Position numbers and translations under genes: made by a program. 64,000 nucleotides of DNA, taken from the NCBI GenBank assembly GCA_910578935.1, contig CAJTSM010000003.1, forward strand, positions 62,001 through 126,000. The letters run 5' to 3'. Below the pieces are notes generated by a model, which ran no database searches, was not told the DNA's origin, and was given only the letters and a program-made list of their open reading frames with translations. The stretch is from an uncultured Oscillibacter sp. (GTDB taxonomy: Bacteria; Bacillota; Clostridia; Oscillospirales; Oscillospiraceae). Positions 33,893 to 42,726 of this stretch are shown here, in pieces; within the stretch, counting starts at the first letter, position 1, and every line of letters starts with the position of its first letter.

Positions 33893-34247
33893 TCGCGAGT
33901 AAAACTGTAAGCCGGGTTCTGTATTAGACAGCCATCTATCTAGGCGCGCTGTTGCCAACGCGCTCCAGCCACCCCGGGAGCGGCCGGGCCGGCCTATATG
34001 CTCCCATACCGGTGTTGCTCCGGATAGAGTTTACAGCGACGGGCACTCTCGAGCCGTCGGGTGCGCTCTTACCGCACCTTTCCACCCTTACTGGCGGGGC
34101 AGAGCCGGGCCAGCGGTATATCTCTGTTGCACTTTTCCTGAAGTCGCCTTCGGCGGGCGTTACCCGTTATCCTTGCCCTGTGGAGCCCGGACTTTCCTCA
34201 TGGACGGCCTTTCGGCCTGCCCACGCGGCTGTCTGTCTTACTCGCAA
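33893..34247 (-). ncRNA. rnpB: RNase P RNA, bacterial class A
   Basis: About 355 nt on the minus strand. The conserved 5' block GAGGAAAGTCCGGGCTCC and the 3' block ACAGAACCCGGCTTACAG are both present, and the ends pair as helix P1 (GCGAGTAA with TTACTCGC). Catalytic RNA that trims tRNA 5' leaders. The ends are placed from P1 and the promoter, so each may be off by a few bases. ORFs read across this span are not genes. Confidence 0.97.
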
Positions 34248-34252
34248 AGAAT

Positions 34253-34281
34253 ATTATACAGTCAAAAAAAGGGCTTGTCAA
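34253..34281 (-). promoter_or_regulatory. consensus sigma-A promoter of rnpB
   Basis: Minus strand: perfect TTGACA (34281-34276), 17-bp spacer, perfect TATAAT (34258-34253), 6 nt before the RNA 5' end. The -35 box contains the TGA stop codon of the hydrolase gene. Confidence 0.92.
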
Positions 34282-34979
34282 CCGAAAGCCGTTTCCCGGA
34301 GCCAGCAGGACAGCGCTTTCATCTCTTCCGGCGTGTGAAACCAATGTCCCGCACCTTCCACAATTCGCAGGCGGCCGTGAAAGCGCTTTGCAAAAGCGGC
34401 GATCGTATACCTTGCCACCAAGGTATCCCCGGCTCCCCAGAGAATCCCGGTGGGAAAGGGCCAGTACTCAATGGGATGGCTGCGAATATAGCAATAGTCG
34501 TCCCAATAGAGGGTTTGGCCCATGGGCGTGGGAATGGCCTTTTCCGTTTTCAAGCGGGTTTCGGAGATCTGATACCAGCTCATTATATCGTGCGTCAGAC
34601 GCTCCATATCAACTACCGGAGAGAGAAACCAGGCATGGAAAATGTTTCGGCCCGGACAGGCCAGAAGGCTGAAATAGGCACCCATACTGACGGCAAACAG
34701 ACCGACCTTGTTCCAATGGTTTTCCGCATAATCCAAAACAGCGGTCAGCTCTTGGACGCAGATGGGAGGTTTACAGAGAATGGACTCGTTTTTCCGGTCC
34801 CCATGCTCCGGCAGGTCAAAGCTGAGCAGCTGGCAATGTGGAAACGCCTCTGCTAAGTGATGGAAGGTAATGTCCGTCTTGCTGGATTGGGCTCCATGGA
34901 CGGTGACAATCACCCGCTCTGAGGGCGGGCCCCAAAGGGCGGCGGGAATATGCCCGATCTGAAAAAACTGTGGATTCAT
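34278..34979 (-). CDS. alpha/beta hydrolase
   Basis: 233 residues. Catalytic triad positions look complete: oxyanion/HGAQ loop VIVTVHGAQSS (about residue 30), nucleophile elbow FAVSMGAYFS (Ser about 97), Asp in GILWGAGDTLVA (about 186) and His in EGAGHWFHTPEEM (about 213). No signal peptide, so cytosolic. Substrate unknown; the HGAQ instead of the common HG-G loop is noteworthy. The final codon lies inside the rnpB promoter. Confidence 0.85.
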   Translation of the reverse strand: MNPQFFQIGHIPAALWGPPSERVIVTVHGAQSSKTDITFHHLAEAFPHCQLLSFDLPEHGDRKNESILCKPPICVQELTAVLDYAENHWNKVGLFAVSMGAYFSLLACPGRNIFHAWFLSPVVDMERLTHDIMSWYQISETRLKTEKAIPTPMGQTLYWDDYCYIRSHPIEYWPFPTGILWGAGDTLVARYTIAAFAKRFHGRLRIVEGAGHWFHTPEEMKALSCWLRETAFG

Positions 34980-35009
34980 GGCAGGACCTTCTTTCCTGGT
35001 TTGTTTGAC

Positions 35010-35038
35010 AGAATATCACAAATTTCCTTTCCAGACAA
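35010..35038 (-). promoter_or_regulatory. sigma-A promoter of the hydrolase gene
   Basis: Minus strand TTGTCT (35038-35033), 17-bp spacer, TATTCT (35015-35010). Confidence 0.6.
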
Positions 35039-35041
35039 GTC

Positions 35042-35070
35042 TTGCCGGAAGAGCGCTGCCGTGATAAAAT
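35042..35070 (+). promoter_or_regulatory. sigma-A promoter of the murD operon
   Basis: TTGCCG (35042-35047), 17-bp spacer, TAAAAT (35065-35070). Back-to-back with the hydrolase promoter, only 3 bp between their -35 boxes. Confidence 0.6.
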
Positions 35071-35167
35071 AAGAGAGCGGTTTATCTAGCCGCTTCCGTA
35101 GAAAAGCTTATACAATGAAGCCAAAAATTCCGCCTGATTAGGGCGGGAAGGATAAGGAGCGATTTCC

Positions 35168-36562
35168 GTGAGATTTGAGGAATACCTGTCCTCTTTGCAA
35201 AGCAAGACCGTCGCCGTCATCGGCATTGGTATCTCCAACCGGCCCCTCATTGAGCTGCTGCTCTCCCGGGGTGTGGCGGTGACCGCCTGTGACAAAAAGG
35301 ACCGGGCGGCCCTGGGGGCTTTGGCGGGGGAATTGGAGCAGAAGGGGTGCCGCCTCCGGTTGGGGACAGACTATCTAAAAAATTTGACAGAGGACATTAT
35401 TTTCCGTACGCCGGGAATGCGGCCGGATCTGCCGGAACTCGTCGCCGCTGTGGAACAGGGAAGCGTGCTGACCAGCGAAATGGAGGTATTCTTTGAAGTA
35501 TGTCCCTGTCCTATCATCGCTGTTACGGGGAGTGATGGGAAAACTACCACAACCACCATCATTGGTTCGCTGCTCCAAGCGGCAGGGCGGACCATTCACT
35601 TAGGGGGAAACATCGGGCATCCTCTGTTGGCGGAAGCCGGAAACATGACGGCGGAAGACATTGCTGTGCTGGAGTTGAGCTCTTTTCAGCTAATGACCAT
35701 GTCCCGGAGTCCTCATATTGCGGTTATCACCAATTTGGCGCCCAATCATCTGGATGTTCACAAGGATTATGCAGAGTATATTTCTGCAAAGGAAAATATC
35801 TTTACACATCAGTTATCAAAAGATATTGCCGTCTTTAATGTGGATAATGAGGTCACACGCACCTTTGTGGGCCGGGAAAAAGGACATCTCCGTACGTTCA
35901 GCCGCCGGAAAATAGTGGAACGGGGAGCGTATCTCGCTCCGGATACGGATGGGGAGGGTCAGGCAATTTGGATAGCCAATGAAACCGGGGGCCGCCGGGT
36001 GCTTCCCTTAGCGGAAATTAAGCTTCCAGGCATCCACAATGTAGAAAATTACATGGCGGCTATCGCCGCTGTGGACGGACTGGTTCCCGATGTAATCATT
36101 CGGGACTTTGCACAAAACTTTGGTGGCGTAGAACACCGGATCGAACTGGTGCGGGAATTGGATGGCGTGCGCTATTACAATGACTCCATCGCCTCCAGTC
36201 CCAGTCGGACCATCGCAGGGCTGAACTCTTTTGCAGAAAAGGTCATCCTCATTGCCGGAGGGAAAGATAAGGGCATCTCCTACGACAGCTTGGGTCCGGT
36301 CATCAATGAACATGTGAAGCTGTTGATTCTCTGCGGAGCCACCGCCGGGGTGATTCGCTCCTCCGTAGAGCAGGCGGAAAATTACGGCGGTCTGGAAATT
36401 GTGGATGTGGAAAACTACAGCCAGGCGGTTTCCTTAGCCCGAAGCCGGGCTGGAGAAGGGGACGTAGTGATCTTGTCTCCTGCCAGCACTTCTTTTGACC
36501 GTTTTGCCAACTTCATGGAGAGAGGAAACGTCTTTAAGGAGATTGTCAATGGGCTGAAATAG
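35168..36562 (+). CDS. murD: UDP-N-acetylmuramoyl-L-alanine--D-glutamate ligase MurD
   Basis: 464 residues from GTG 35168 behind AAGGAGCG. N-terminal UDP-binding part (SKTVAVIGIGISNRPLIELL), ATP loop AVTGSDGKTTTTTIIGSLL (about residue 117), NLAPNHLDVHKDYAEYISAK, the GGVEHRIELVRELDGVRYYN segment (about 318) and SPASTSFDRFANFMERG near the end. Adds D-glutamate to the growing muropeptide in the cytosol. Reads on to yunB and ligA with gaps of 42 and 9 nt. Confidence 0.97.
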   Translation: MRFEEYLSSLQSKTVAVIGIGISNRPLIELLLSRGVAVTACDKKDRAALGALAGELEQKGCRLRLGTDYLKNLTEDIIFRTPGMRPDLPELVAAVEQGSVLTSEMEVFFEVCPCPIIAVTGSDGKTTTTTIIGSLLQAAGRTIHLGGNIGHPLLAEAGNMTAEDIAVLELSSFQLMTMSRSPHIAVITNLAPNHLDVHKDYAEYISAKENIFTHQLSKDIAVFNVDNEVTRTFVGREKGHLRTFSRRKIVERGAYLAPDTDGEGQAIWIANETGGRRVLPLAEIKLPGIHNVENYMAAIAAVDGLVPDVIIRDFAQNFGGVEHRIELVRELDGVRYYNDSIASSPSRTIAGLNSFAEKVILIAGGKDKGISYDSLGPVINEHVKLLILCGATAGVIRSSVEQAENYGGLEIVDVENYSQAVSLARSRAGEGDVVILSPASTSFDRFANFMERGNVFKEIVNGLK

Positions 36563-36604
36563 GACTAGGTCCCAAGCGCATAAAATGGCTGGGGGTGGTA
36601 TCCT

Positions 36605-37297
36605 ATGGGCTTTTTCTACTACCGGCGGAGGATGACTAGGCGGAATCTGTTGAGTGTTATGGTTTTTCTGTCCATGGCCATGATGCTGGCCGTCGTGATT
36701 TTTGCCACGACACAAATGCGTCCTATCCTAGTCAGCCTAGCTACTACACGGGTTTCGAACATGGTGAACCGTATTGTCTCTGAGGCGGTAGATGAAGCCA
36801 TTGACAGCGGCAATATCACGTACAGTGATTTAATTACCTTTGAAAAAGACAATGAAGGGCGAATTACCGCCATCTATAGCAATATGGCGGCTTTCAACCG
36901 GCTACAGTCCCATATTCTGGACATTATTCTGGCCCGAATTGACCAGGTATCTACTAGAGAGTTGTCCATTCCGGTGGGCAGCCTCAGCGGCTCTGTGCTT
37001 TTGGCGGGGCGTGGGCCACGGATTTCCGTAAGGATGGAATCGGTTGGCTCCTCTTCCGCCAACTTTGAAAATGAGTTTACCTCAGCGGGCATTAATCAGA
37101 CAAAGCATCAGATCGTGCTGAATATTGACGTGGCCGTCAGCATTTTGCTGCCTGGGTTTTCCACGGCCACCACTGTGTCCAATGCGGTCACTGTAGCGGA
37201 AACGGTTATTGTGGGCTCTGTTCCGGATACGTACACCTATTTCAGCTCCACGCCGGAAAGCTACGAGAGCGATGCGAAGGACTATATACTAAATTAG
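36605..37297 (+). CDS. yunB: sporulation protein YunB
   Basis: 230 residues with one N-terminal membrane helix (LLSVMVFLSMAMMLAVVIFA) and the YunB core: VSNMVNRIVSEAVDEAI, YSDLITFEKDNEGRITAIYS, GRGPRISVRMESVGS, INQTKHQIVLNIDVAVSILLP. Known as a sigma-E-controlled protein required for efficient spore formation in Bacillus, acting outside the mother-cell membrane; molecular role unknown. Sits between murD and ligA. Confidence 0.93.
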   Translation: MGFFYYRRRMTRRNLLSVMVFLSMAMMLAVVIFATTQMRPILVSLATTRVSNMVNRIVSEAVDEAIDSGNITYSDLITFEKDNEGRITAIYSNMAAFNRLQSHILDIILARIDQVSTRELSIPVGSLSGSVLLAGRGPRISVRMESVGSSSANFENEFTSAGINQTKHQIVLNIDVAVSILLPGFSTATTVSNAVTVAETVIVGSVPDTYTYFSSTPESYESDAKDYILN

Positions 37298-37306
37298 GAG
37301 GGTTTC

Positions 37307-39283
37307 ATGGATTACCGTGAAGAGATTAAACAGCTGAGGGATGTGCTGAATGAGCACGGATATAAGTATTACGTACTGGATGCGCCTACTCTCAGCGATT
37401 ATGAATATGACAAGCTCAACCGCCGCCTGGAGGAGCTGGAGGCCCAACATCCGGAGGAGATAACTCCGGATTCGCCCACTCAACGAATCGGAGGAAAAAC
37501 TTTGGAGGGGTTTGCCTCCTATACACATGAGGCTCCTCTGGAGAGCCTACAGGATGTATTCAGTGGGGAAGAGGTGGCGGAATTCTGTGAGCGGATGGCT
37601 GAGTCTCTGGAGGAGGAACCCGTTTATTCACTGGAACCTAAGGTAGATGGTCTGTCCGTGGCTTTGGAGTACCGAAATGGCGTATTTGTTCGGGGAGCCA
37701 CCCGAGGAGATGGCCGGACAGGGGAAGACGTGACGGAGAATTTGAAAACCATTCGTTCCATCCCTATGGTCCTGCCGGATCAATTGCCCCGGCTCATTGT
37801 TCGGGGAGAGGTCTATATGTCCCGGACAGTTTTCGAGGAGCTGAACGCCCAGCGGGAAATACAGGGAAAACCCCTGCTGGCAAATCCCCGAAATGCCGCC
37901 GCCGGATCACTCCGGCAGCTGGACCCGAAGATTTGCGCAGAACGGAAACTGGACATTCAAGTCTTTAATCTGCAATTGGCGGAGGGAAAAGAGTTTGTCT
38001 CTCACAGGGAGACACTGGATTATCTGGCGTCTCAACATTTCCGGGTCATTCCCCATAAAACTCTTTCAGGAACCTCCGCTTGTCTGACAGAAATTGCCCG
38101 AATTAACGATGAACGATTGGAGTACCCCTTTGATATTGACGGAGCAGTCATAAAGGTAAACTCCTTGACTGACCGTAAAAAATTAGGAAGTACGGCGAAA
38201 TTCCCCAAATGGGCAGTAGCGTTTAAGTACCCCCCAGAGAAAAAACCCGCTCAGATACTGGATATTGTAATTCAGGTGGGGCGCACCGGCGTACTGACTC
38301 CCAAAGCGGTGTTGACCCCTGTCCGCTTAGCGGGTACAACCGTCACAAATGCCACTCTCCACAATCAGGACCTTATCGCGGAAAAGGATATCCGGATAGG
38401 GGACACTGTCATTGTCCAGAAGGCCGGAGAGATCATCCCGGAAGTGGTGGAGGTGAATTTCTCCAAGCGCCCCAAGGGAACGGAGCCTTACCGCTTCCCG
38501 GAGATCTGCCCGGTCTGCGGCGCGCCGGTCCGTCGGGATGAGGACGGTGTGGCAATCCGCTGTACCGGGGCGGAGTGCCCTGCACAGCTCCTGCGTAACT
38601 TGACCCATTTCGCCAGCAGGAACGCTATGGATATCGATGGCTGCGGCCCCGCCGTGGTGCAGCAGCTTATAGACAGCGGCATGGTAGCCAACCCCGCAGA
38701 TCTGTACAGCCTAGAGGCGGAAAAAGTAGCAAAACTGGAGCGAATGGGGAAGAAGTCTGCAAGAAACCTCTTGGCCGCAGTTGAGCGTTCCAAATCTAAT
38801 GACCTGTCCCGGCTGATTTTTGGACTGGGCATCCGGCAGGTAGGGGAGAAAGCGGCAAAAGTGCTGGCTTCCCATTTCCGCACGATGGACGCTTTGTGCG
38901 CAGCCGGATTGGAGGAGTTGACGGAAATTGACGATGTAGGCAGCGTAACAGCCCAGTGCGTGGTAGACTATTTATCTTCCCCTCAGGCCAAGGATCTGAT
39001 TGCCCGGCTGAAAACTGCCGGGGTCAGCATGGAGAGTACAGCGGAATTGGTGGATGAACGTTTTGCTGGGATGACATTTGTGCTTACCGGTACTCTCAAC
39101 CGGTTTGACCGCAAGACCGCTCAGACGTTGATTGAGGAGCGTGGCGGCAAAGCTGCGGGATCTGTCTCTAAGCGAACCACCTATGTGGTGGCGGGAGAAG
39201 CCGCAGGAAGCAAACTGAAAAAGGCGGAAGAGCTGGGAATTCCCGTACTGACGGAGGACGAGTTCGAAAGGCTGCTGGAATGA
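37307..39283 (+). CDS. ligA: NAD-dependent DNA ligase LigA
   Basis: 658 residues, full length. NAD-binding Ia domain (YKYYVLDAPTLSDYEYDKLN), the adenylated Lys in EPKVDGLSVAL (about residue 110), GATRGDGRTGEDVT, OB fold, zinc finger with Cys pairs CPVCGAPV and CTGAECPAQ (about 405-430), helix-hairpin-helix repeats, and a C-terminal BRCT domain (FAGMTFVLTGTLNRFDRKTA). ATG follows TTAGGAGGG. Ends at a hairpin terminator. Confidence 0.98.
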   Translation: MDYREEIKQLRDVLNEHGYKYYVLDAPTLSDYEYDKLNRRLEELEAQHPEEITPDSPTQRIGGKTLEGFASYTHEAPLESLQDVFSGEEVAEFCERMAESLEEEPVYSLEPKVDGLSVALEYRNGVFVRGATRGDGRTGEDVTENLKTIRSIPMVLPDQLPRLIVRGEVYMSRTVFEELNAQREIQGKPLLANPRNAAAGSLRQLDPKICAERKLDIQVFNLQLAEGKEFVSHRETLDYLASQHFRVIPHKTLSGTSACLTEIARINDERLEYPFDIDGAVIKVNSLTDRKKLGSTAKFPKWAVAFKYPPEKKPAQILDIVIQVGRTGVLTPKAVLTPVRLAGTTVTNATLHNQDLIAEKDIRIGDTVIVQKAGEIIPEVVEVNFSKRPKGTEPYRFPEICPVCGAPVRRDEDGVAIRCTGAECPAQLLRNLTHFASRNAMDIDGCGPAVVQQLIDSGMVANPADLYSLEAEKVAKLERMGKKSARNLLAAVERSKSNDLSRLIFGLGIRQVGEKAAKVLASHFRTMDALCAAGLEELTEIDDVGSVTAQCVVDYLSSPQAKDLIARLKTAGVSMESTAELVDERFAGMTFVLTGTLNRFDRKTAQTLIEERGGKAAGSVSKRTTYVVAGEAAGSKLKKAEELGIPVLTEDEFERLLE

Positions 39284-39295
39284 TAATGACGGAGA

Positions 39296-39320
39296 AGAGC
39301 GGCGGGTTTTCCGCCGCTCT
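39296..39320. terminator. terminator between ligA and cotJC
   Basis: 10-bp perfect stem AGAGCGGCGG / CCGCCGCTCT with loop GTTTT, 12 nt behind the ligA stop and 10 nt beyond the cotJC stop. Only short T-runs flank it. Confidence 0.7.
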
Positions 39321-39329
39321 TTACAATGT

Positions 39330-39926
39330 TTATTTGTCAAAGGCTGGGTTCATATAGTAGACATTTTTTTCGTTCATCTTGTCCTTTGCCAGCCGCAGAC
39401 CTTCGCCGAAGCGTTGGAAATGAACGATTTCCCGGGCCCGTAGGAATTTAATGACGTCGCTGACATCCGGATCATCAGAGAGGCGGAGAATATTGTCGTA
39501 GGTCACGCGGGCTTTCTGCTCCGCCGCCAAGTCCTCTGTCAAGTCCCCGATCACATCCCCTGTTACTTGCATAGTGGCTGCGGACCAGGGAAAGCCGGAG
39601 GCAAACTGGGGGAATACGCCGGTAGTATGGTCCACGAAATACGTGTCGAAGCCGGCAGCTTTAATCTGCTCCTCTGAGAGATTCCGGGTAAGCTGATGAA
39701 CCAGGGTCCCCACCATTTCCAGGTGTCCCAGCTCCTCCGTGCCGATATCCGTCAGCAGGCCTTTCAGTTCCGCATAGGGCATGGAGTAGCGCTGGCTTAA
39801 ATACCGGAGAGATGCACCCAATTCCCCGTCGGGGCCGCCGTATTGAGAGATGATGGCCGCCGCCAGTTTCGGATTGGTATTCTTAACCCTCACCGGATAT
39901 TGGAGTTTCTTCTCATATACAAACAT
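39330..39926 (-). CDS. cotJC: spore coat protein CotJC (manganese catalase family)
   Basis: 198 residues. Begins FVYEKKLQYPVRVKNTNPKL as CotJC proteins do; di-manganese ligands of the catalase-like four-helix bundle are visible: Glu in GGPDGELGASLRYL, E-E-x-x-H in GTEELGHLEMV (about residue 65), and Glu/His in REIVHFQRFGE near residue 175. Laid down in the spore coat, likely as a peroxide-breaking enzyme. Its ATG overlaps the TGA of the CotJA/B gene by one base. Confidence 0.93.
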   Translation of the reverse strand: MFVYEKKLQYPVRVKNTNPKLAAAIISQYGGPDGELGASLRYLSQRYSMPYAELKGLLTDIGTEELGHLEMVGTLVHQLTRNLSEEQIKAAGFDTYFVDHTTGVFPQFASGFPWSAATMQVTGDVIGDLTEDLAAEQKARVTYDNILRLSDDPDVSDVIKFLRAREIVHFQRFGEGLRLAKDKMNEKNVYYMNPAFDK

Positions 39927-40384
39927 CAGTCATTCCCTCCTACGTCCCAGGGCCACGGATCTTTTAGCCAGGCGTAGCCGTCTTCCGGGGTCAGGTCGGT
40001 ACTGGTCAGGGGACCGTACATCTTCTCGTACTTCTCCCGGCCCTCTTTGGCCAGTTTGATATAGGACCAGTAGAGTTGAAGAACCTCCTGGTCGTTGGCA
40101 TGAGTATCTAAATACAGATTTAGTTCCTTGATGGCGAAATCCAGAGCCATGAGTTCTACCAGCGCGGTATTGGCCAGCTTAGTTTTCGCTTGGATAGCCG
40201 CCTTAAATGGCAGGTCCAGGCCGGGGAAAAGAGTGCCCGCCTGTAATGCTTCCGCCCGGCTGAACCGGGGAGGATTCTGCTCCTGCATGGGAATATAGGG
40301 AAACGCCAGTGGGGCGCAATTACCCGGAAGTGTGCCCATTCCCGCTCCGCAGGAACCAGCCGGCGTCTGATTGGGTCTTTCCAT
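39926..40384 (-). CDS. CotJA-CotJB fusion protein of the spore coat
   Basis: 152 residues in one frame, ATG 40384 behind AAGGAGGT. The first part (about residues 25-62) carries the CotJA pattern: PLAFPYIPMQ, FSRAEALQAGTLFPGLDLPF. The second part (about 70-150) is CotJB: ALVELMALDFAIKELNLYLD, THANDQEVLQLY, EKYEKMYGPLTSTD. In Bacillus and most Clostridia these are two genes. Here no stop or start signal separates them, so the fusion looks real and not a sequencing frameshift, since both halves keep the same frame. A sigma-E-like -10 box lies upstream. Confidence 0.8.
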   Translation of the reverse strand: MERPNQTPAGSCGAGMGTLPGNCAPLAFPYIPMQEQNPPRFSRAEALQAGTLFPGLDLPFKAAIQAKTKLANTALVELMALDFAIKELNLYLDTHANDQEVLQLYWSYIKLAKEGREKYEKMYGPLTSTDLTPEDGYAWLKDPWPWDVGGND

Positions 40385-40437
40385 ACTTGCTTTACCTCCT
40401 TGTGTAAGGATGGCGCGAAACGCCTCGCGCTCAGTCC

Positions 40438-40445
40438 ATTGTATG
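40438..40445 (-). promoter_or_regulatory. sigma-E-like -10 box for the cotJ operon
   Basis: CATACAAT on the minus strand, an exact match to the Bacillus sigma-E -10 consensus (CATACAnT), 54 nt before the start codon. No good -35 element is visible. In Bacillus the cotJ operon is under sigma-E. Confidence 0.45.
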
Positions 40446-40502
40446 CTGAGAGATGTAAAGGGGCTACCTGCAAATCATGGGACAATTGTTCGGGTTTGCG
40501 GC

Positions 40503-40531
40503 TTGCTTTTTGGGACAGAATTTGCTATAAT
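40503..40531 (+). promoter_or_regulatory. promoter of the cwlD-radA operon
   Basis: TTGCTT (40503-40508), 17-bp spacer, perfect TATAAT (40526-40531); about 90 nt leader. Confidence 0.7.
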
Positions 40532-40627
40532 AATAGATTAATAAAAGCTTGCAGGAAAAGACCGCATATGGGATAAGCCGCCGGACATATCCTCTTAGCA
40601 TGGAGTTTAGCAAAGGAGGCGTTGCCC

Positions 40628-41365
40628 GTGGTTATCCTGTTGCGAAAACGTGATTTATTTTTCTCCTGCCTGTTCTGCTGTTTCCTTGTCGGCCTGTCAG
40701 CAGTGCTGTGGGGAGGGAACGTTATCCCAGCCTTCCACGTCCGGGATGAAGTCCCTGTCACTGTGATCATAGATCCCGGTCACGGTGGGGAAGATGGGGG
40801 AGCAGTGTCTTCAGGCGGCTTGGCGGAAAGCCGGATAAACCTGGCAGTATCTCTGCGGATTAGCGACCTGCTGCGCTTTTCCGGGCAGCGGATCAGGATG
40901 ACCCGGAGTGAAGATGTAACAATCTGTGATGAAGGGCTGAGCACCATGCGCCAGCGAAAGACCTCGGACCTGAAGAACCGGGTAAAGTTGGTAGAGGGGA
41001 CGGAAAATGCAATTTTACTGAGTGTCCACCAAAATAGTTTGCCTTCGTCCCCTGTGACCCATGGGGCCCAAGTATTTTGGAACCGGCGTGAAGGAGCGGA
41101 GGCGCTGGCGGAGAGCATTCAGGATGCTTTGAACACTGCTATCAACGTCGGGAATAGCAAACATACCCGACAGATTCCTGACAGCATCTATTTAATGAAA
41201 AACATTACTGCGCCCGGGGTACTGGTGGAGTGCGGCTTTTTGTCCAACAGCCAGGAGGCAGAATGTCTACAGGACCCGGCCTATCAGCTGCGTCTAGCAG
41301 CTGCCGTCGCAGCGGGATACCTGAATGCCGGGGATATAGAAGATGAAATTGGAGAATCCGAATGA
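40628..41365 (+). CDS. cwlD: N-acetylmuramoyl-L-alanine amidase CwlD-type
   Basis: 245 residues from GTG 40628, which lies 8 nt after AAAGGAGG; the TTG at 40622 is too close. A signal/anchor helix (FFSCLFCCFLVGLSAVLW) precedes an Amidase_3 domain: zinc His and Glu in IDPGHGGEDGGA and GGLAESRINLAVSL, SVHQNSLPSS (second zinc His) and GVLVECGFLSNSQEAE with catalytic Glu. CwlD strips peptides from spore cortex glycan so muramic delta-lactam can form. ATGA overlap with radA. Confidence 0.9.
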   Translation: MVILLRKRDLFFSCLFCCFLVGLSAVLWGGNVIPAFHVRDEVPVTVIIDPGHGGEDGGAVSSGGLAESRINLAVSLRISDLLRFSGQRIRMTRSEDVTICDEGLSTMRQRKTSDLKNRVKLVEGTENAILLSVHQNSLPSSPVTHGAQVFWNRREGAEALAESIQDALNTAINVGNSKHTRQIPDSIYLMKNITAPGVLVECGFLSNSQEAECLQDPAYQLRLAAAVAAGYLNAGDIEDEIGESE

Positions 41366-42726
41366 AGCAGCCAAAGACGCTTTTTTTCTGCACAGAGTGT
41401 GGTAATGAGACACCAAAATGGGCGGGGCGATGCCCCGCCTGCGGTGCGTGGAATACTGTGGTGGAGAAGACTGAGCCCACGGTAAAAGGGAAGGGGAGGA
41501 GCGCTTTCTCTCGGATCATGACACCTCCGAAAGCCCTTCCGGTGACGGAGCTGCGAAACAGTGTGGAAATCCGCTTTTCCACCGGCATGGGAGAACTGGA
41601 CCGGGTTTTAGGCGGCGGGGCTGTCAAGGGTTCCCTGGTGCTGGTGGGTGGAGCGCCCGGTATCGGAAAGTCCACGCTGATGCTGCAAATCTGTGGGAAG
41701 CTTTGCGAATTTGCAAAGGTATTATATGTATCCGGAGAGGAATCTCAGCACCAGCTGAAGCTCCGGGCCCAGCGGCTCCATGTGGAGAGCAAAAACCTCC
41801 TGGTTCTGTCAGAAACCGGTTTAGGAGAGATGCTGGAAGTAGTAAACCAGGAACAGCCAAACGTGCTGATTATAGACTCCATCCAGACGCTTTATAACGG
41901 TGAATTGGACTCTCCGGCAGGCAGTGTCAGCCAGGTGAAAGACTGCACCATGGCTTTGATGCAACTGGCTAAAGGGAGTAATATTACGGTATTTGTCATC
42001 GGACATGTAAACAAGGAAGGCTCCATTGCTGGGCCTAAGGTCCTGGAACACATGGTAGACTGTGTGTTGTATTTTGAAGGGGACCGGCACACCTTCTGCC
42101 GCATTCTCCGGGCAGCGAAGAACCGCTTTGGGGCCACCAATGAAATCGGCGTTTTCGAGATGGGAGACTGCGGACTGACGGAGGTAGAAAACCCTTCTAA
42201 GATGCTGCTGTCCGGCCGACCAGAGGAGTCGCCGGGAACCTGCGTTACCTGTGTGATGGAAGGGGCCCGACCGGTATTGGCGGAGATTCAAGCGCTGGTG
42301 GTGGGATCTGCGGCGGGAAATCCCCGGCGGACCAGTAATGGCTTCGACTACAATCGGGCGGCAATGTTGATGGCAGTGCTGGAGAAGCGCGGCGGATTGA
42401 AGCTCTCCAGCTGTGATGCCTACCTAAATATCATTGGAGGGCTGCAATTGGACGAGCCCGCCGCGGACCTGGCCGCCGTAGTGGCGCTGGCCTCCAGCTA
42501 CTTGGACAAGCCCGTTCCCGGAGACTTAGCGGCTATCGGGGAAGTCGGGCTCACGGGAGAACTGCGCAGTGTCAGCCAACTGGCCCAGCGGGTGGCCGAG
42601 GTTCGGCGGCTGGGGTTTAAGCGCTGTGTGGTTCCGGCCCATCGGGATCTGGAAAGTTTTCCGGATTTGCAGCTGTTGCCCGCTCGGAATATCGGTGAGG
42701 CGATTCGAGCCGCTTTACGGGGATGA
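41362..42726 (+). CDS. radA: DNA repair protein RadA
   Basis: 454 residues. N-terminal zinc finger (CTECGNETPKWAGRCPACGAW), RecA-like motor with Walker A GGAPGIGKSTLM (about residue 97), the RadA motif KNRFGATNEIG (about 255), and a Lon-like C-terminal domain. Drives branch migration and processing of recombination intermediates. Its last 110 nt are overlapped on the other strand by a small Cys-rich gene. Confidence 0.97.
   Translation: MKQPKTLFFCTECGNETPKWAGRCPACGAWNTVVEKTEPTVKGKGRSAFSRIMTPPKALPVTELRNSVEIRFSTGMGELDRVLGGGAVKGSLVLVGGAPGIGKSTLMLQICGKLCEFAKVLYVSGEESQHQLKLRAQRLHVESKNLLVLSETGLGEMLEVVNQEQPNVLIIDSIQTLYNGELDSPAGSVSQVKDCTMALMQLAKGSNITVFVIGHVNKEGSIAGPKVLEHMVDCVLYFEGDRHTFCRILRAAKNRFGATNEIGVFEMGDCGLTEVENPSKMLLSGRPEESPGTCVTCVMEGARPVLAEIQALVVGSAAGNPRRTSNGFDYNRAAMLMAVLEKRGGLKLSSCDAYLNIIGGLQLDEPAADLAAVVALASSYLDKPVPGDLAAIGEVGLTGELRSVSQLAQRVAEVRRLGFKRCVVPAHRDLESFPDLQLLPARNIGEAIRAALRG

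Noticed and set aside
33952..34856. ORFs on the + strand across RNase P RNA and the hydrolase
   Set aside because: They run through conserved rnpB sequence and then antisense to the hydrolase; no protein-like pattern.
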